Of a stretch of DNA of 64,000 bases, positions 8,940 through 17,507 are shown piece by piece. How positions within the stretch are numbered: position 1 is the first letter of the stretch; each line of letters begins with the position of its first letter. A program made the position numbers and the translations under genes. The notes beneath the pieces were generated by a model. That model was given only the letters and a program-made list of their open reading frames with translations. It was not told the origin of the DNA and did not search any database. Location of the stretch: assembly GCF_000730165.1 (NCBI RefSeq), contig NZ_CP022113.1, forward strand, positions 744,001 through 808,000, written 5' to 3'. The DNA comes from Nitrospirillum viridazoti CBAmc (lineage in GTDB: Bacteria > Pseudomonadota > Alphaproteobacteria > Azospirillales > Azospirillaceae).

Positions 8940-9952
8940 CAAGATTGCGCCGCCTGCCAGAAGGTACCGGCCGGCAGCGTGTCGCCACCGCCGCCGACCA
9001 GCGCCGGTCCGCCCACCGAGGCCAGCACCTGGTACAGCTGGGCGGCGGCCTCTTGTTCCGCCGCCCCCCAATGGCGGGGAATGCCGCGCCGGTACCAGTC
9101 GCGCAAGGCGTCGAACTCCGCATCGCTGCCGGCATCTGCCAGGGGGCGCAGCCTGGGCCATTCCGCCTCATCCTTGACCAGCAGGTCGCGCGCCTGGCGG
9201 CTGGCGGCGATGAAGCCCTCCAGCACGGCGCCATTGGCCTTGGCCCAGCGTTCGGAGAAGACGTAGCCCACCATGGGCGGCGTGCCCTGGACGCCCAGCC
9301 CGGTCACCGCATCCTCAACCGTCAGCAGGCGGCGTTGCCCGGCCGCCTGGCCCTTGGCGGCGAAGGGCCAATAGGTCAGCAGGGCGTCCAGCCGGCCGGC
9401 CGCCAGCGCGTTGGCCAACAGGGGCGGGGCGCCGAAGGTCTTCTCTGCCGTCCGGTCCAGGTCGATGCCGACCTGGCGCTGGGCATAGGCGCGCAGGATC
9501 AGCCAGTTCTTGTCCAGCGCGCCGCCGGCGATGCCCAAGCGGCGGCCCGGCAGGTCGGGTACCGTGGCCACGGTACCCTGCGCCGGGGCCATCAACGCGC
9601 CGGCGGAATTGGAAAAGGGGATGAAGGTCCAGTCGCCGCCGCCCGATCCTCCCTGGGCCGCCCGCTGCCGCGCCACCCACAGCCAATCCACGGCGATGGT
9701 GTCCACCTGGCCCGCCTGCAGCGCCACCTGCGTCGCCTGGCCGGTGGCGAATTCCTGGGGGACGATGGCCAGGCCGTGGGCCGCGTCCAGCCCGTGGCGG
9801 CGGATGACGTCCAGTTCCCACGACACGGTGCCATAGCGCAGGATGCCGACACGCAAGGCCGGCGCGCCGGCGGCCAGGGCCCGCACGGGCATCGACGCGG
9901 CAAGTCCCGTGGCCAACAGGCGGCGGCGTGTCATGGTCATGGGGACATCCAA
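8936..9952 (-). CDS. ABC substrate-binding protein (SsuA/TauA/NrtA-like)
   Basis: Periplasmic binding protein of about 338 residues, first gene of the three-gene importer operon. The N-terminus MTMTRRRLLATGLAAS carries a twin-arginine-like motif followed by a hydrophobic core and ALAAG cleavage region, so export may be by Tat. The mature part follows the NMT1/ThiY-like fold (LRVGILRYGTVSWELDVIRR, ATGQATQVALQAGQVD, LLTYWPFAAK). Start could be 9952 or the in-frame ATG at 9940. It is transcribed divergently from the lutA/ped-like operon at 10190. The ligand is unknown, and a link to PQQ or lanthanide metabolism is only contextual. Confidence 0.85.
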   Translation of the reverse strand: MDVPMTMTRRRLLATGLAASMPVRALAAGAPALRVGILRYGTVSWELDVIRRHGLDAAHGLAIVPQEFATGQATQVALQAGQVDTIAVDWLWVARQRAAQGGSGGGDWTFIPFSNSAGALMAPAQGTVATVPDLPGRRLGIAGGALDKNWLILRAYAQRQVGIDLDRTAEKTFGAPPLLANALAAGRLDALLTYWPFAAKGQAAGQRRLLTVEDAVTGLGVQGTPPMVGYVFSERWAKANGAVLEGFIAASRQARDLLVKDEAEWPRLRPLADAGSDAEFDALRDWYRRGIPRHWGAAEQEAAAQLYQVLASVGGPALVGGGGDTLPAGTFWQAAQSW

Positions 9953-10189
9953 ATCGGGGCATCCTCCGCGCCCGGCCGGGGCGCCGGACCCAGTTCAATC
10001 CCTGGGTTGTTCCTGGCTTCGTCGGCCATTATCGGGCCGCTGGCTTCGCCCCTGTCAACCCGGGCCCTCTACGACTATAGAATGAGACAGCGCGCTGATT
10101 TCCGGCCCTGATTTCCTATGGCGGCCCCGGATGGCCCAGGCCATTATCGGTCGGCGGTCCCTGGTCTGACGTTTAAGGAGACGGCGGAG
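9953..10189. promoter_or_regulatory. Divergent promoter region with 12-bp direct repeats
   Basis: The intergenic stretch between two divergent ABC operons contains GGCCATTATCGG twice in the same orientation, at 10024-10035 and 10139-10150 (115 bp apart). They could be sites for a shared regulator. No coding sequence is apparent. Confidence 0.45.
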
Positions 10190-11452
10190 ATGCCCAACCG
10201 CCGCCATGGCCTGATAGGCGTGTATCCCATAGGCGTGCTTCTTTCCGGCCTGCTGCTGGCCGGGCAGGCGTGTGCCGCCCCGCCCACGGCGGCGAAGCCC
10301 ACCACCGTTGCGCCCAAGCCGGATGCCAAGCCTGATCCTGTCGCCAACATCGCCTATCTGGCGCTGGTGCAGAAACGGGTGCTGCCGCAAAGCTTCCTGG
10401 ACCAACCGCCGGAGGACGACGGCGTGCAGGGCGCCCGCCTAGGCCTGGCCGACAACATCACCACGGGCCGTTTCATCCACCAGGCCTATCACCTGGAAGA
10501 GGCGCTGGAGCCCGACGCCGATGCCGTGGTCGCGGCCTTCAAGAAACTGGTGGCCCAAGGCTATCGCGCCTTCGTCACCGACATGCCGGCCGACCTGCTG
10601 CTGCGCCTGGCCGACTTGGCCGAAGCCAAGGACGCCACGCTGCTGGACGCCACCAGCACCGACGACGCCCTGCGCGGCGAGCAGTGCCGGCGCAACGTCC
10701 TGCACCTGCTGCCCAGCCGCGCCATGCTGGCCGACGCCCTGATGCAGTACCTGACCATCAAGAACTGGCGCGACATCCTGCTGGTGGCGGGGCCCAACCC
10801 CGAGGACAAGCTGTATGCCGACGCGCTGCGCAAATCGGCGCGCAAATTCCGCCTGAAGATCGTGGCGGACAAGCCCTGGACCTATGACCCCGGCGCCCGG
10901 CGTACCGACACCGGCCACTACGCCATCGGGGCCGAGGTGGCGCGCTTCACCCAAGGCATCAAGTACGACGTGCTGGTGGTGGCGGATGAGGGCGACAATT
11001 TCGGCGATGACCTGGGCTATCGCGCCACCGACCCCCGGCCCGTGGCCGGTACCCAGGGCCTGGTGCCCGCCGCCTGGGCCCGCCCCTTCGAGCAATGGGG
11101 CGCCACGCAACTGCAGGCGCGCTTCCTGAAGCAGACCGGCCGCTGGATGACGGAGCGGGACTACGGCGCCTGGATGGCGGTGCGCGCCCTGGGCGAGGCC
11201 GCCACCCGGGGCGGCAGCGTGGAGGGGGCGGCCATGACCGCCTACCTGCGCAAGCCCGAGTTCGAACTGGCGGCCTTCAAGGGCGCGCGGCTCAGCTTCC
11301 GCGCCTGGGACGGGCAGCTGCGCCAGCCGGTGCTGCTGGCCGACGCGCGATCGCTGGTGTCGGTCTCGCCCCAGCCGGGCTTCCTGCACGAGACATCGGA
11401 ACTGGACACGCTGGGTCCCGACCAGCCGGAGACGACATGCCATCCACGTTGA
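10190..11452 (+). CDS. ABC substrate-binding protein, PQQ-dehydrogenase system (LutA/PedA-like)
   Basis: Periplasmic protein of 420 residues, resembling the branched-chain-amino-acid-receptor fold family annotated as 'ABC transporter substrate-binding protein, PQQ-dependent alcohol dehydrogenase system'. Recognisable stretches are NIAYLALVQKRVLPQSFLDQ, GARLGLADNITTGRF, DMPADLLLRLADL and VVADEGDNFGDDLGYR. The signal peptide (GVLLSGLLLAGQACAAPP) supports the ATG at 10190, 9 nt after AAGGAG; the upstream in-frame start at 10118 has no such site. It heads a five-gene operon. Homologous clusters (lut in Methylobacterium, pedA1A2BC in Pseudomonas putida) are linked to lanthanide uptake, so the same role is inferred here. 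Confidence 0.88.
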   Translation: MPNRRHGLIGVYPIGVLLSGLLLAGQACAAPPTAAKPTTVAPKPDAKPDPVANIAYLALVQKRVLPQSFLDQPPEDDGVQGARLGLADNITTGRFIHQAYHLEEALEPDADAVVAAFKKLVAQGYRAFVTDMPADLLLRLADLAEAKDATLLDATSTDDALRGEQCRRNVLHLLPSRAMLADALMQYLTIKNWRDILLVAGPNPEDKLYADALRKSARKFRLKIVADKPWTYDPGARRTDTGHYAIGAEVARFTQGIKYDVLVVADEGDNFGDDLGYRATDPRPVAGTQGLVPAAWARPFEQWGATQLQARFLKQTGRWMTERDYGAWMAVRALGEAATRGGSVEGAAMTAYLRKPEFELAAFKGARLSFRAWDGQLRQPVLLADARSLVSVSPQPGFLHETSELDTLGPDQPETTCHPR

Positions 11453-12549
11453 TGCTTGCGGCCTTTAATCGGATCCGATCAAAGGCCCCCTCAAACGCCG
11501 GGCGCCAGCATCCGCTGGCCCTCATGCTTGCCCTGGGGCTTCCTCGCGTTTCGGTCCGCTCCACTCCCCAAAACACTGCGGGGCCGGCAGTCGCCGGCCT
11601 GTTGCTCGCGATGGGCCTACTATTGGCCACCACCCCCGCGATGGCCGAGCGGCTGCTGGTGTCCAATGAGAAGGACAACACCATCACGGTGGTGGACGCC
11701 GGTACCCTGGCCGTCGTCAAGACGGTGAAGGTGGGCGCCCGGCCGCGCGGCATCACCCTGTCCAAGGACGGCAGGGCGCTCTACATCTGCACCAGCGACG
11801 CCGACCATATCGAGGTGCTGGACCTGGCCAGCCTGACGGTCAACCGCACCCTGCCCAGCGGGCCAGACCCGGAGCTGTTCACCCTCAGCCCCGACGGCAA
11901 GACGCTGTACGTGTCCAACGAGAACGACAACATGGTGTCGGTGCTGGACATCGCCGCCGGCCGCATCGTCACCGAGATCCCCGTGGGGGTGGAGCCCGAG
12001 GGCATGGGCATCAGCCCGGACGGCAAGATCCTGGTGAACACGTCGGAAACCACCAGCATGGCCCATTTCATCGACACGCAGAGCCATGAGGTGCTGGCCA
12101 ACGTGCTGGTGGGCAGCCGGCCGCGCGTGGCGCAGTGGACCAAGGACGGGTCGCTGGTGTGGGTGTCGGCGGAGGTGGGCGGCACCGTCAGCATCATCGA
12201 TTCCGCCCAGCACAAGGTCATCCAGACCATCCGCTTCGACATTCCCGGGGTGCCGAAGGAATCCATCCAGCCGGTGGGCATCCAGTTGACCGCCGACGGC
12301 GCCACCGCGTTCGTGGCGCTGGGCCCCGCCAACCGCGTCGCCGTCATCGATACCCACAGCTACCAGGTCAAGAAGTACCTGTTGGTGGGCCAACGGGTGT
12401 GGAACCTGGCCTTCTCCGGCGACGGCAAGCGGCTGTACACCACCAACGGCGTCAGCAACGACCTGTCGGTCATCGACGTCGACGCGTTGAAGGTGGTGAA
12501 GTCGGTGCCGGTGGGCCGCCTGCCCTGGGGCGTGGTGGTGGCGCCGTGA
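11452..12549 (+). CDS. PQQ-dependent catabolism-associated beta-propeller protein
   Basis: Exported seven-bladed YVTN/NHL-type propeller. Repeated blades read as ERLLVSNEKDNTITVVDAGT, ALYICTSDADHIEVLDLASL, TLYVSNENDNMVSVLDIAAG and RLYTTNGVSNDLSVIDVDAL. A hydrophobic signal (AGLLLAMGLLLATTPAMA) lies about 60 residues in, so the true start may be further downstream. Upstream choices are 11437 and 11452; I list 11452 because TGATG couples it to the previous stop. Position and family match the propeller protein (LutD-like) of lanthanide/PQQ-associated ABC clusters. Its biochemical role is unknown. Confidence 0.85.
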   Translation: MLAAFNRIRSKAPSNAGRQHPLALMLALGLPRVSVRSTPQNTAGPAVAGLLLAMGLLLATTPAMAERLLVSNEKDNTITVVDAGTLAVVKTVKVGARPRGITLSKDGRALYICTSDADHIEVLDLASLTVNRTLPSGPDPELFTLSPDGKTLYVSNENDNMVSVLDIAAGRIVTEIPVGVEPEGMGISPDGKILVNTSETTSMAHFIDTQSHEVLANVLVGSRPRVAQWTKDGSLVWVSAEVGGTVSIIDSAQHKVIQTIRFDIPGVPKESIQPVGIQLTADGATAFVALGPANRVAVIDTHSYQVKKYLLVGQRVWNLAFSGDGKRLYTTNGVSNDLSVIDVDALKVVKSVPVGRLPWGVVVAP

Positions 12550-13331
12550 CGCCAGCCCCGCAGCTTGCCACCCCGGCTTTGGATGTATCGGGCCTCAGCC
12601 ACGCCTTCGGACCCCGTCAAGCCCTGCGCGACGTGGGCTTCAGCCTGGCCCCCGGCGACTTCACCGTGCTGCTGGGCCTGAACGGGGCCGGCAAGACCAC
12701 GCTGTTCGCCCTGGTCACCCGCCTGTACCACAGCCGGCAGGGGCGCATCGCCGTCTTCGGCCACGACATCCGCCGCCAGCCTTCCGCCGCCTTGGCCGCC
12801 ATGGGCGTGGTGTTCCAGCAGCCCACCCTGGACCTGGATCTGACGGTGCGGCAGAACTTGGCCTATCACGCCAGCCTGCACGGCCTGTCCGGATCCCGCG
12901 CCCGCCTCCGCATTGAGGAGGAGCTGGAGCGTGTGGGCCTGGCCGACCGGCGGGACACCCGGGTGCGCCAGCTGTCCGGCGGCCAGCGGCGGCGGGTGGA
13001 ATTGGCCCGCGCCCTGGTGCACGACCCGGCCCTGCTGCTGCTGGATGAGCCCACCGTTGGTCTGGACATCGAAAGCCGCCGCTTCCTGATCGACCATGTC
13101 CGCCACCTGTGCCGCAGCCGGGACATGGCCGTGCTGTGGGCCACCCATCTGATCGACGAGGCGGACGACACCGCCAAGGTCATCGTCCTGCACCAGGGCC
13201 AGGTGCTGGACCAGGGGCCCGTGCCCCAGGTGGCCGCCCGCGCCGGCGTGCCCACCCTGCGCGCCGCCTTCGACACCCTGACACATCAGCATCAAGGGAC
13301 ACGTCAGCATCAAGGGGGCGCCGCGCGATGA
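12546..13331 (+). CDS. ABC ATP-binding protein, PQQ-dehydrogenase system (LutE/PedB-like)
   Basis: Cytoplasmic ATPase of 261 residues. Walker A GLNGAGKTT, Q-loop VVFQQPTLDLDLTV, signature QLSGGQRRRVELARAL, Walker B LLLLDEPTVGLD and H-loop WATHLIDEA are all intact. The GTG start overlaps the propeller stop (GTGA), and the 3' end overlaps the permease (ATGA), so translation is coupled. The C-terminus carries an unusual short HQHQGTRQHQGG repeat, coming from a direct repeat in the DNA around 13285-13315. It belongs to the ABC-2/exporter-like ATPase class despite association with a binding protein. Confidence 0.92.
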   Translation: MTPAPQLATPALDVSGLSHAFGPRQALRDVGFSLAPGDFTVLLGLNGAGKTTLFALVTRLYHSRQGRIAVFGHDIRRQPSAALAAMGVVFQQPTLDLDLTVRQNLAYHASLHGLSGSRARLRIEEELERVGLADRRDTRVRQLSGGQRRRVELARALVHDPALLLLDEPTVGLDIESRRFLIDHVRHLCRSRDMAVLWATHLIDEADDTAKVIVLHQGQVLDQGPVPQVAARAGVPTLRAAFDTLTHQHQGTRQHQGGAAR

Positions 13332-14137
13332 CCCCCATCCACTACGCCCGCTGCCTGGGCGGCATCGTGAAGCGCGAGGCGCTGCGCTGGACGCAGCAGC
13401 GCGGCCGCTTCTTTTCCGCCCTGGTGCGGCCGCTGGTGTGGCTGGCCATCTTCGCCGCGGGATTCCACTTCGTCCTGGGCGTCTCTATCATCCCGCCCTA
13501 TGAAACCTATATCCCGTATGAGGTCTATATCGCCCCAGGCTTGCTGGCCATGATCCAGCTGTTCAACGGGATGCAAAGCTCCCTTTCCATGGTTTACGAC
13601 CGGGAGATGGGCAGCATGAAGACCCTGCTGGTCAGTCCCTTCCCCCGCTGGTTCCTGCTGACGGCCAAGCTGCTGGCCAGCGTGGTGGTGTCGGTGGTGC
13701 AGGCCTACATCTTCCTCGCCATCGCCTGGTTCTGGGAAATCGATCCGCCGCCGCTGGGCTATCTGACGGTGCTGCCGGCCCTGATCCTGTCGGGCCTGAT
13801 GCTGGGCGCGTTGGGCCTGGTGCTGTCGTCCTTCATCCGCCAGCTGGAAAACTTCGCCGGGGTGATGAACTTCGTCATCTTCCCCATGTTCTTCGCCTCC
13901 TCCGCCCTCTATCCGCTGTGGCGGGTGAAGGAAAGCAGCCTGACGCTCTACTGGATTTGCCAGGCCAACCCCTTCACCCACGCGACGGAGCTGATCCGCT
14001 TCGCGCTGTACGGCCAGATGGCGCCGCTGTCGGCCGGGGTGGTGGCGGGGGCCACGCTGCTGTTCATGATCCTGGCGGTGTGGGGTTACGACCCCGGCCG
14101 GGGCCTGCTGGCCCGCCGCGGCGGCGGCGGCGAGTGA
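13328..14137 (+). CDS. ABC-2-type permease, PQQ-dehydrogenase system (LutF/PedC-like)
   Basis: Inner-membrane protein of 269 residues with about six hydrophobic segments. The ABC-2 family hallmarks IAPGLLAMIQLFNGMQSSLS, SMVYDREMGSMKTLLVSPFP and FPMFFASSALYPLW are present. This is the permease type annotated 'alcohol dehydrogenase-associated' (PedC-like). The ATG overlaps the ATPase stop by 4 nt. ABC-2 permeases are usually exporters, yet genetic work on homologous clusters links them to lanthanide-dependent growth; direction of transport cannot be told from sequence. Confidence 0.9.
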   Translation: MTPIHYARCLGGIVKREALRWTQQRGRFFSALVRPLVWLAIFAAGFHFVLGVSIIPPYETYIPYEVYIAPGLLAMIQLFNGMQSSLSMVYDREMGSMKTLLVSPFPRWFLLTAKLLASVVVSVVQAYIFLAIAWFWEIDPPPLGYLTVLPALILSGLMLGALGLVLSSFIRQLENFAGVMNFVIFPMFFASSALYPLWRVKESSLTLYWICQANPFTHATELIRFALYGQMAPLSAGVVAGATLLFMILAVWGYDPGRGLLARRGGGGE

Positions 14138-14150
14138 AGAGGGTTTGCCC

Positions 14151-14777
14151 ATGCGCGTCCTGTTGAGCCTTACCCTGATCCTGGCGGCTGGCAACGCCCT
14201 GGCCGCCCCGCCCCCGCCGGCCGGCCAGACCAACCCCGACTGGCCCTGCCACCAGCGGCTGGTGCCGCAGTTGACGGCCGCCACCTACTGGGGCGGGCCG
14301 CCCCTGCCGGAGCATGTGGACTGGCGTGCCGACAAGCGGGTGGCGGCGGTGGTGCAGGCCACGGCCCCGCGTGAGATCCCGGCCGATGAGGGCGAGAAGG
14401 CCCTGACCCGCTTTGCCGACAAGGTGCCCAAGGGCCAGCGCGCGGCCCTCTATCCCAAGGTCTTCGCCGGTATCGTCGAGGAGATCAACAGCCAGCGTGG
14501 CAGCGTCATCACCCGCATCCAGGATCTGGCGCACCGCCAGCGCGACATGGGCGAGCTGGTGTCCAAGGCCACCACCGAACTGCAGGCCATCCCGGCCGAG
14601 ACCACCGACCCGGACAAGCAGCAGCAGCGGGCGGAGATCGTGCAGCGCCGCGGCTATCTCATCCGCAATTTCGAGGAGGTGGAGCGCACGCTGCGCTACA
14701 CCTGCGAGGTGCCGGTGGATTTGGAGGCGCGCCTGGGCACATACGCCCGGGTGCTGACGGACCGCCTGCCGTCATAA
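14151..14777 (+). CDS. Exported coiled-coil protein, LutG position
   Basis: Periplasmic protein of 208 residues, last gene of the operon, 13 nt after the permease. The signal peptide is MRVLLSLTLILAAGNALA, followed by a Pro-rich stretch, then NPDWPCHQRLVPQLTAATYW. A long helical region rich in Glu/Arg/Gln (about residues 75-190) suggests a coiled coil, and a second Cys sits in LRYTCEVPV. I recognise no domain. Its place corresponds to the small exported gene after the permease in lut-type clusters, but similarity to LutG is not shown. No EF-hand is visible, so it is not lanmodulin. Confidence 0.8.
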   Translation: MRVLLSLTLILAAGNALAAPPPPAGQTNPDWPCHQRLVPQLTAATYWGGPPLPEHVDWRADKRVAAVVQATAPREIPADEGEKALTRFADKVPKGQRAALYPKVFAGIVEEINSQRGSVITRIQDLAHRQRDMGELVSKATTELQAIPAETTDPDKQQQRAEIVQRRGYLIRNFEEVERTLRYTCEVPVDLEARLGTYARVLTDRLPS

Positions 14778-14862
14778 CGGCGCGGCATCCCATTTTTCCG
14801 TTCCCCGCAGTTCCCGCCATGGTATAGTGCCGCACCTTTTAAGTGAAGAGAGCGAGCACACC

Positions 14863-15165
14863 ATGCTGGGCGAACTCAAGGCCGAACATTTCCTGCCGCT
14901 GATCGATCAGGATTTCACGGTCACCTATCCGGATTACCAGGAGACCTTGAAGCTTTACGAGATTGAGCACGGCAAAAAGAGCGTGGCGCCGGGCCGCTTC
15001 CGCGATCCATTCTCCCTTTTCTTCAACGGAAGTGATCCGGAGCGGGTGCTGAACCAGCAGATCCATCCCGTGACGCATCCCACCCTGGGCACGCTGGAGA
15101 TTTTCCTGGTCCCCCTGGGGCGTAATGAGAACGGGACCTTCTATTATCAGGCCGTGTTCAGCTGA
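14863..15165 (+). CDS. DUF6916-family protein
   Basis: 100-residue protein beginning MLGELKAEHFLPLIDQDFTV and ending HPTLGTLEIFLVPLGRNENG plus GTFYYQAVFS. This pattern matches the small DUF6916 family, which I know from neighbourhoods with tail-collar proteins. ATG 14863 is chosen (GAGAG upstream); an in-frame GTG at 14827 is possible. It has no signal peptide. It is convergent to the tail-collar/GNAT operon and may work with it. Function unknown. Confidence 0.75.
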   Translation: MLGELKAEHFLPLIDQDFTVTYPDYQETLKLYEIEHGKKSVAPGRFRDPFSLFFNGSDPERVLNQQIHPVTHPTLGTLEIFLVPLGRNENGTFYYQAVFS

Positions 15166-15189
15166 ACCACCCAGGGATGCCGGCGGCCG

Positions 15190-15762
15190 TCAGGCCACCG
15201 GCACCGTCCCCGGCACCGTCCAATGCATCAGCATGTAGGGGCCGACCGGCTCCACATCCCTGAAGCCCAGGCGATGGTATAGGCGCCGCGCCGGGTTGTT
15301 CTGCTCCACATGAATGGAGCAGAGCGCGTAGCCCTCTCCTCGCGCCACATCCTGAACCCAGCGCAGCAGCGCGCCGCCCAGGCCCCGGCCGCGCCAGTCT
15401 GGGATCAGGCCGATTTCCACGATGCGCAGGTCCTTCAGATTCCGACGGAAAAGATACAGCCGGCCGATGGGCCGGCCGGCCATTTCCAGGATCAGGAAAT
15501 CCGCATCGTGGTAATTCACATCGTAATGCGCGGCCTGAAGGCGCGCCTGGTCCCGCAGGAAGGCCAGGCGTTCCTCGTCCGACCAGGGGGCGGCCTGCAT
15601 CTCCTCCCACCGGTGGGAGATGTAGAGGTCACGCACAAAGTCGGTGTCCCCCGCCTGCTTGGCGCGCAGGGACAGGCCGCGCGCCGCCAGGTCGGGGGAA
15701 AGCACCAGCGCCGGCGGATCGGCGACGACGGTATCAACCATCAAGGCATCCATAGCCGACAT
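15190..15762 (-). CDS. GNAT-family N-acetyltransferase
   Basis: 190-residue acetyl-CoA-dependent acetyltransferase. The acetyl-CoA loop (IGLIPDWRGRGLGGALLRWV), preceding strand (RIVEIG) and C-terminal VEQNNPARRLYHRLGF are canonical. The ATG at 15762 overlaps the stop of the tail-collar gene by one base (TGATG); GTG 15765 is an alternative. Last gene of the minus-strand operon that contains three tail-collar proteins; acetyltransferases recur in such neighbourhoods. Acceptor substrate unknown. Confidence 0.88.
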   Translation of the reverse strand: MSAMDALMVDTVVADPPALVLSPDLAARGLSLRAKQAGDTDFVRDLYISHRWEEMQAAPWSDEERLAFLRDQARLQAAHYDVNYHDADFLILEMAGRPIGRLYLFRRNLKDLRIVEIGLIPDWRGRGLGGALLRWVQDVARGEGYALCSIHVEQNNPARRLYHRLGFRDVEPVGPYMLMHWTVPGTVPVA

Positions 15763-16310
15763 CACTGACGGCTGGGGAATTCGCCGAACTGGCAGATGCA
15801 GAAATTCATCACCAGATAGGGTTGGTCATTAGCCCGAGGCGCCGGTGTCGCCGTACCGGTCGGTCCAATGCTGGCGGCGGCCAGGGAATAGCCGGTGGGC
15901 GCTGTGGACGTGGGTGCCACGTAGAGGAATTCACCCTGGGCCCGGCTAAGGTAGGTGGTGGTGGTCGGCAGCCCAACGAAGTTCGCAGCACTGGTCGGCG
16001 AATCCACATTCATCATGTGGTTGTGGGCCGGAAAATTATTGGAGAGAAGCGCGACCGTATCGGCGCCCCCAGTCTCCCCCACCGTGCGTGTAGTCAGCCC
16101 AGCGCCACTGCCGGAAGCCACGGGGATGCGACCCATCATGTTGGGAAGGTTGTAGTAGCTCTGCAGGTCGCCGCCGTAAATGTTGCCGATGATGGCATAC
16201 AGCACGTTGTTCTGATTGATCAGCACCTGCTGACCATTGCACTGCGACCAATTCTGAGGCGGGAAAGTGAAGGCTAAAGCGCGGATTTCGCCGGTGAACG
16301 GATCAGCCAT
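15762..16310 (-). CDS. Tail-collar domain protein 3 (microcystin-dependent-protein-like)
   Basis: 182-residue protein of the phage tail-collar/MdpB-like family. The start MADPFTGEIRALAFTFPPQN, the CNGQQVLINQNNVLYAIIG segment, YYNLPNMMGRIPVA and NFPAHNHMMN are the domain signature; it ends QFGEFPSRQ. Start is ATG 16310 with GAGGA upstream; the longer frame to 16358 is unsupported. It is one of three tandem paralogues and has no signal peptide. In phages this fold sits at receptor-binding fibres; here no other phage genes are near, so a host role is inferred. Confidence 0.88.
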   Translation of the reverse strand: MADPFTGEIRALAFTFPPQNWSQCNGQQVLINQNNVLYAIIGNIYGGDLQSYYNLPNMMGRIPVASGSGAGLTTRTVGETGGADTVALLSNNFPAHNHMMNVDSPTSAANFVGLPTTTTYLSRAQGEFLYVAPTSTAPTGYSLAAASIGPTGTATPAPRANDQPYLVMNFCICQFGEFPSRQ

Positions 16311-16389
16311 GGTGGGATTCCTCGCGGGAATGGATGGCGGATAAGGAATGGACGGCATCGGCCCGGGACCGGGCGGCGGATGCTGCGGA

Positions 16390-16938
16390 CTAGTTACGGC
16401 TGGGGAAGATGCCCTGCGTGGCGATGATGTAGTTCACGACGATGAACGGCATCATGTTCGCGTGGGGAAGGGCGCCGCCGCCGGTGGCCCCCAGAGCGCT
16501 TTGGATGAAGGTGGTATAAAGCTGCCCAATCGTCCCGGCGGTATCGGCCGTATAGGGCCCCTTCACCGTGGTCGACGTGTTCTGCGCGAACATATTGCCG
16601 GACGCCGTCGTCGCGGTCGCGGCCACCGTGCTGGCATAGAAAGGGTGGGTGTGGCCTGGCGTGTTGGCGGCAACCAGCGTCACCGTTTCCGTTCCGCCGT
16701 TCTGGCCCAGGACGCGGCTGGTCAAACCGGTGCCCTGGCCCTGGCCAATGGGCGTGCGGCCTTGGTAGTCGGGCAAATTGAAATTTGTGACGCCGTTGCC
16801 GCCGTACGTCGTGGAGATCAACGCGAACAGCGCCTGGTTCTGGCTGATGGCCACGCTGGCGCCATTGCAGGCGGCCCAGTGCAGCGGAACGTAGGCGCCG
16901 GCGAACATGCGGATCTCGCCCATGAAGCATTCGGACAT
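16390..16938 (-). CDS. Tail-collar domain protein 2
   Basis: 182 residues: MSECFMGEIRMFAGAYVPLH, then AACNGASVAISQNQALFALI, NFNLPDYQGRTPIGQG, NTPGHTHPF and the C-terminal ATQGIFPSRN. Start ATG 16938 has GGGAGGA upstream. It is clearly paralogous to the flanking genes but diverged in the middle (Ala/Thr-rich AATATTASGNMFAQNTSTT). The HTH-type histidine pair in PGHTHPF is kept, as in metal-binding tail tips, though metal binding here is only a possibility. Confidence 0.88.
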   Translation of the reverse strand: MSECFMGEIRMFAGAYVPLHWAACNGASVAISQNQALFALISTTYGGNGVTNFNLPDYQGRTPIGQGQGTGLTSRVLGQNGGTETVTLVAANTPGHTHPFYASTVAATATTASGNMFAQNTSTTVKGPYTADTAGTIGQLYTTFIQSALGATGGGALPHANMMPFIVVNYIIATQGIFPSRN

Positions 16939-16985
16939 GCGTGTCCTCCCGTATACGTCGATAAGGGGACGGGGATGAGGGAAAG

Positions 16986-17507
16986 TCAGTTCCGCGGGGG
17001 GAAAATACCGCTGATGGCGATGCAATAATTCGCCGTCACCCATGGCTGCATATTGGCCACCGGGCTGCTGCCGCCCGCGACGGCGATGCTGGCCTGGTTC
17101 AGCGCGACGGGCGTGCCGGCATTGGCGGCTGGGATATAGATCGGGTTAGTGCCGTTACAGTTGCCTGGCAATCGGCCCGCGAGGGCGGCCGGGGGCGTCG
17201 TCCCAGGGCTATTGGCGACATTGGTCGAATGGGTATGCTGCGGGAGGTTGGCGGCCGTCAGTGTCACGTTTTCCGACCCGGCGGACAGGCCGACCTGCGG
17301 CAACTGCTGGCTGAGATGGCGGGGGGTGCGGCCCCGCAAGTCGGGGATGTTGAAGTTGGTTGTGCCGTTGCCGCCGTAATAGACGCCGATCAACGAATAA
17401 AGCGCCACGTTCTGCTGCAGATTCAATAGGGCGCCGTTACATAGCGCCCAGCCTTTGGGCGCCCAGTCCCAGGTGAAAATGCGAATTTCACCGACAAACG
17501 GGTCCAT
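16986..17507 (-). CDS. Tail-collar domain protein 1
   Basis: 173 residues: MDPFVGEIRIFTWDWAPKGW, ALCNGALLNLQQNVALYSLI, NFNIPDLRGRTPRHLSQQLP, NLPQHTHSTN and C-terminal IAISGIFPPRN. A strong AGGGGAGG ribosome site precedes ATG 17507. First of the three paralogues after the DUF4915-type gene, with which it shares direction (131-nt gap). Confidence 0.88.
   Translation of the reverse strand: MDPFVGEIRIFTWDWAPKGWALCNGALLNLQQNVALYSLIGVYYGGNGTTNFNIPDLRGRTPRHLSQQLPQVGLSAGSENVTLTAANLPQHTHSTNVANSPGTTPPAALAGRLPGNCNGTNPIYIPAANAGTPVALNQASIAVAGGSSPVANMQPWVTANYCIAISGIFPPRN

Noticed and set aside
12135-12545. N-terminal extension of the ABC ATPase
   Set aside because: This is an out-of-frame reading of the beta-propeller gene; the GTGA overlap at 12546 gives the true start.
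14151-14777. Lanmodulin
   Set aside because: Exported protein at the right place, but no EF-hand (DxDxDxT-like) loops and it is too long.
15762-17507. Prophage remnant based on tail-collar proteins
   Set aside because: No other phage gene, integrase, att site or composition change; the three paralogues form a tidy operon with host-type genes.
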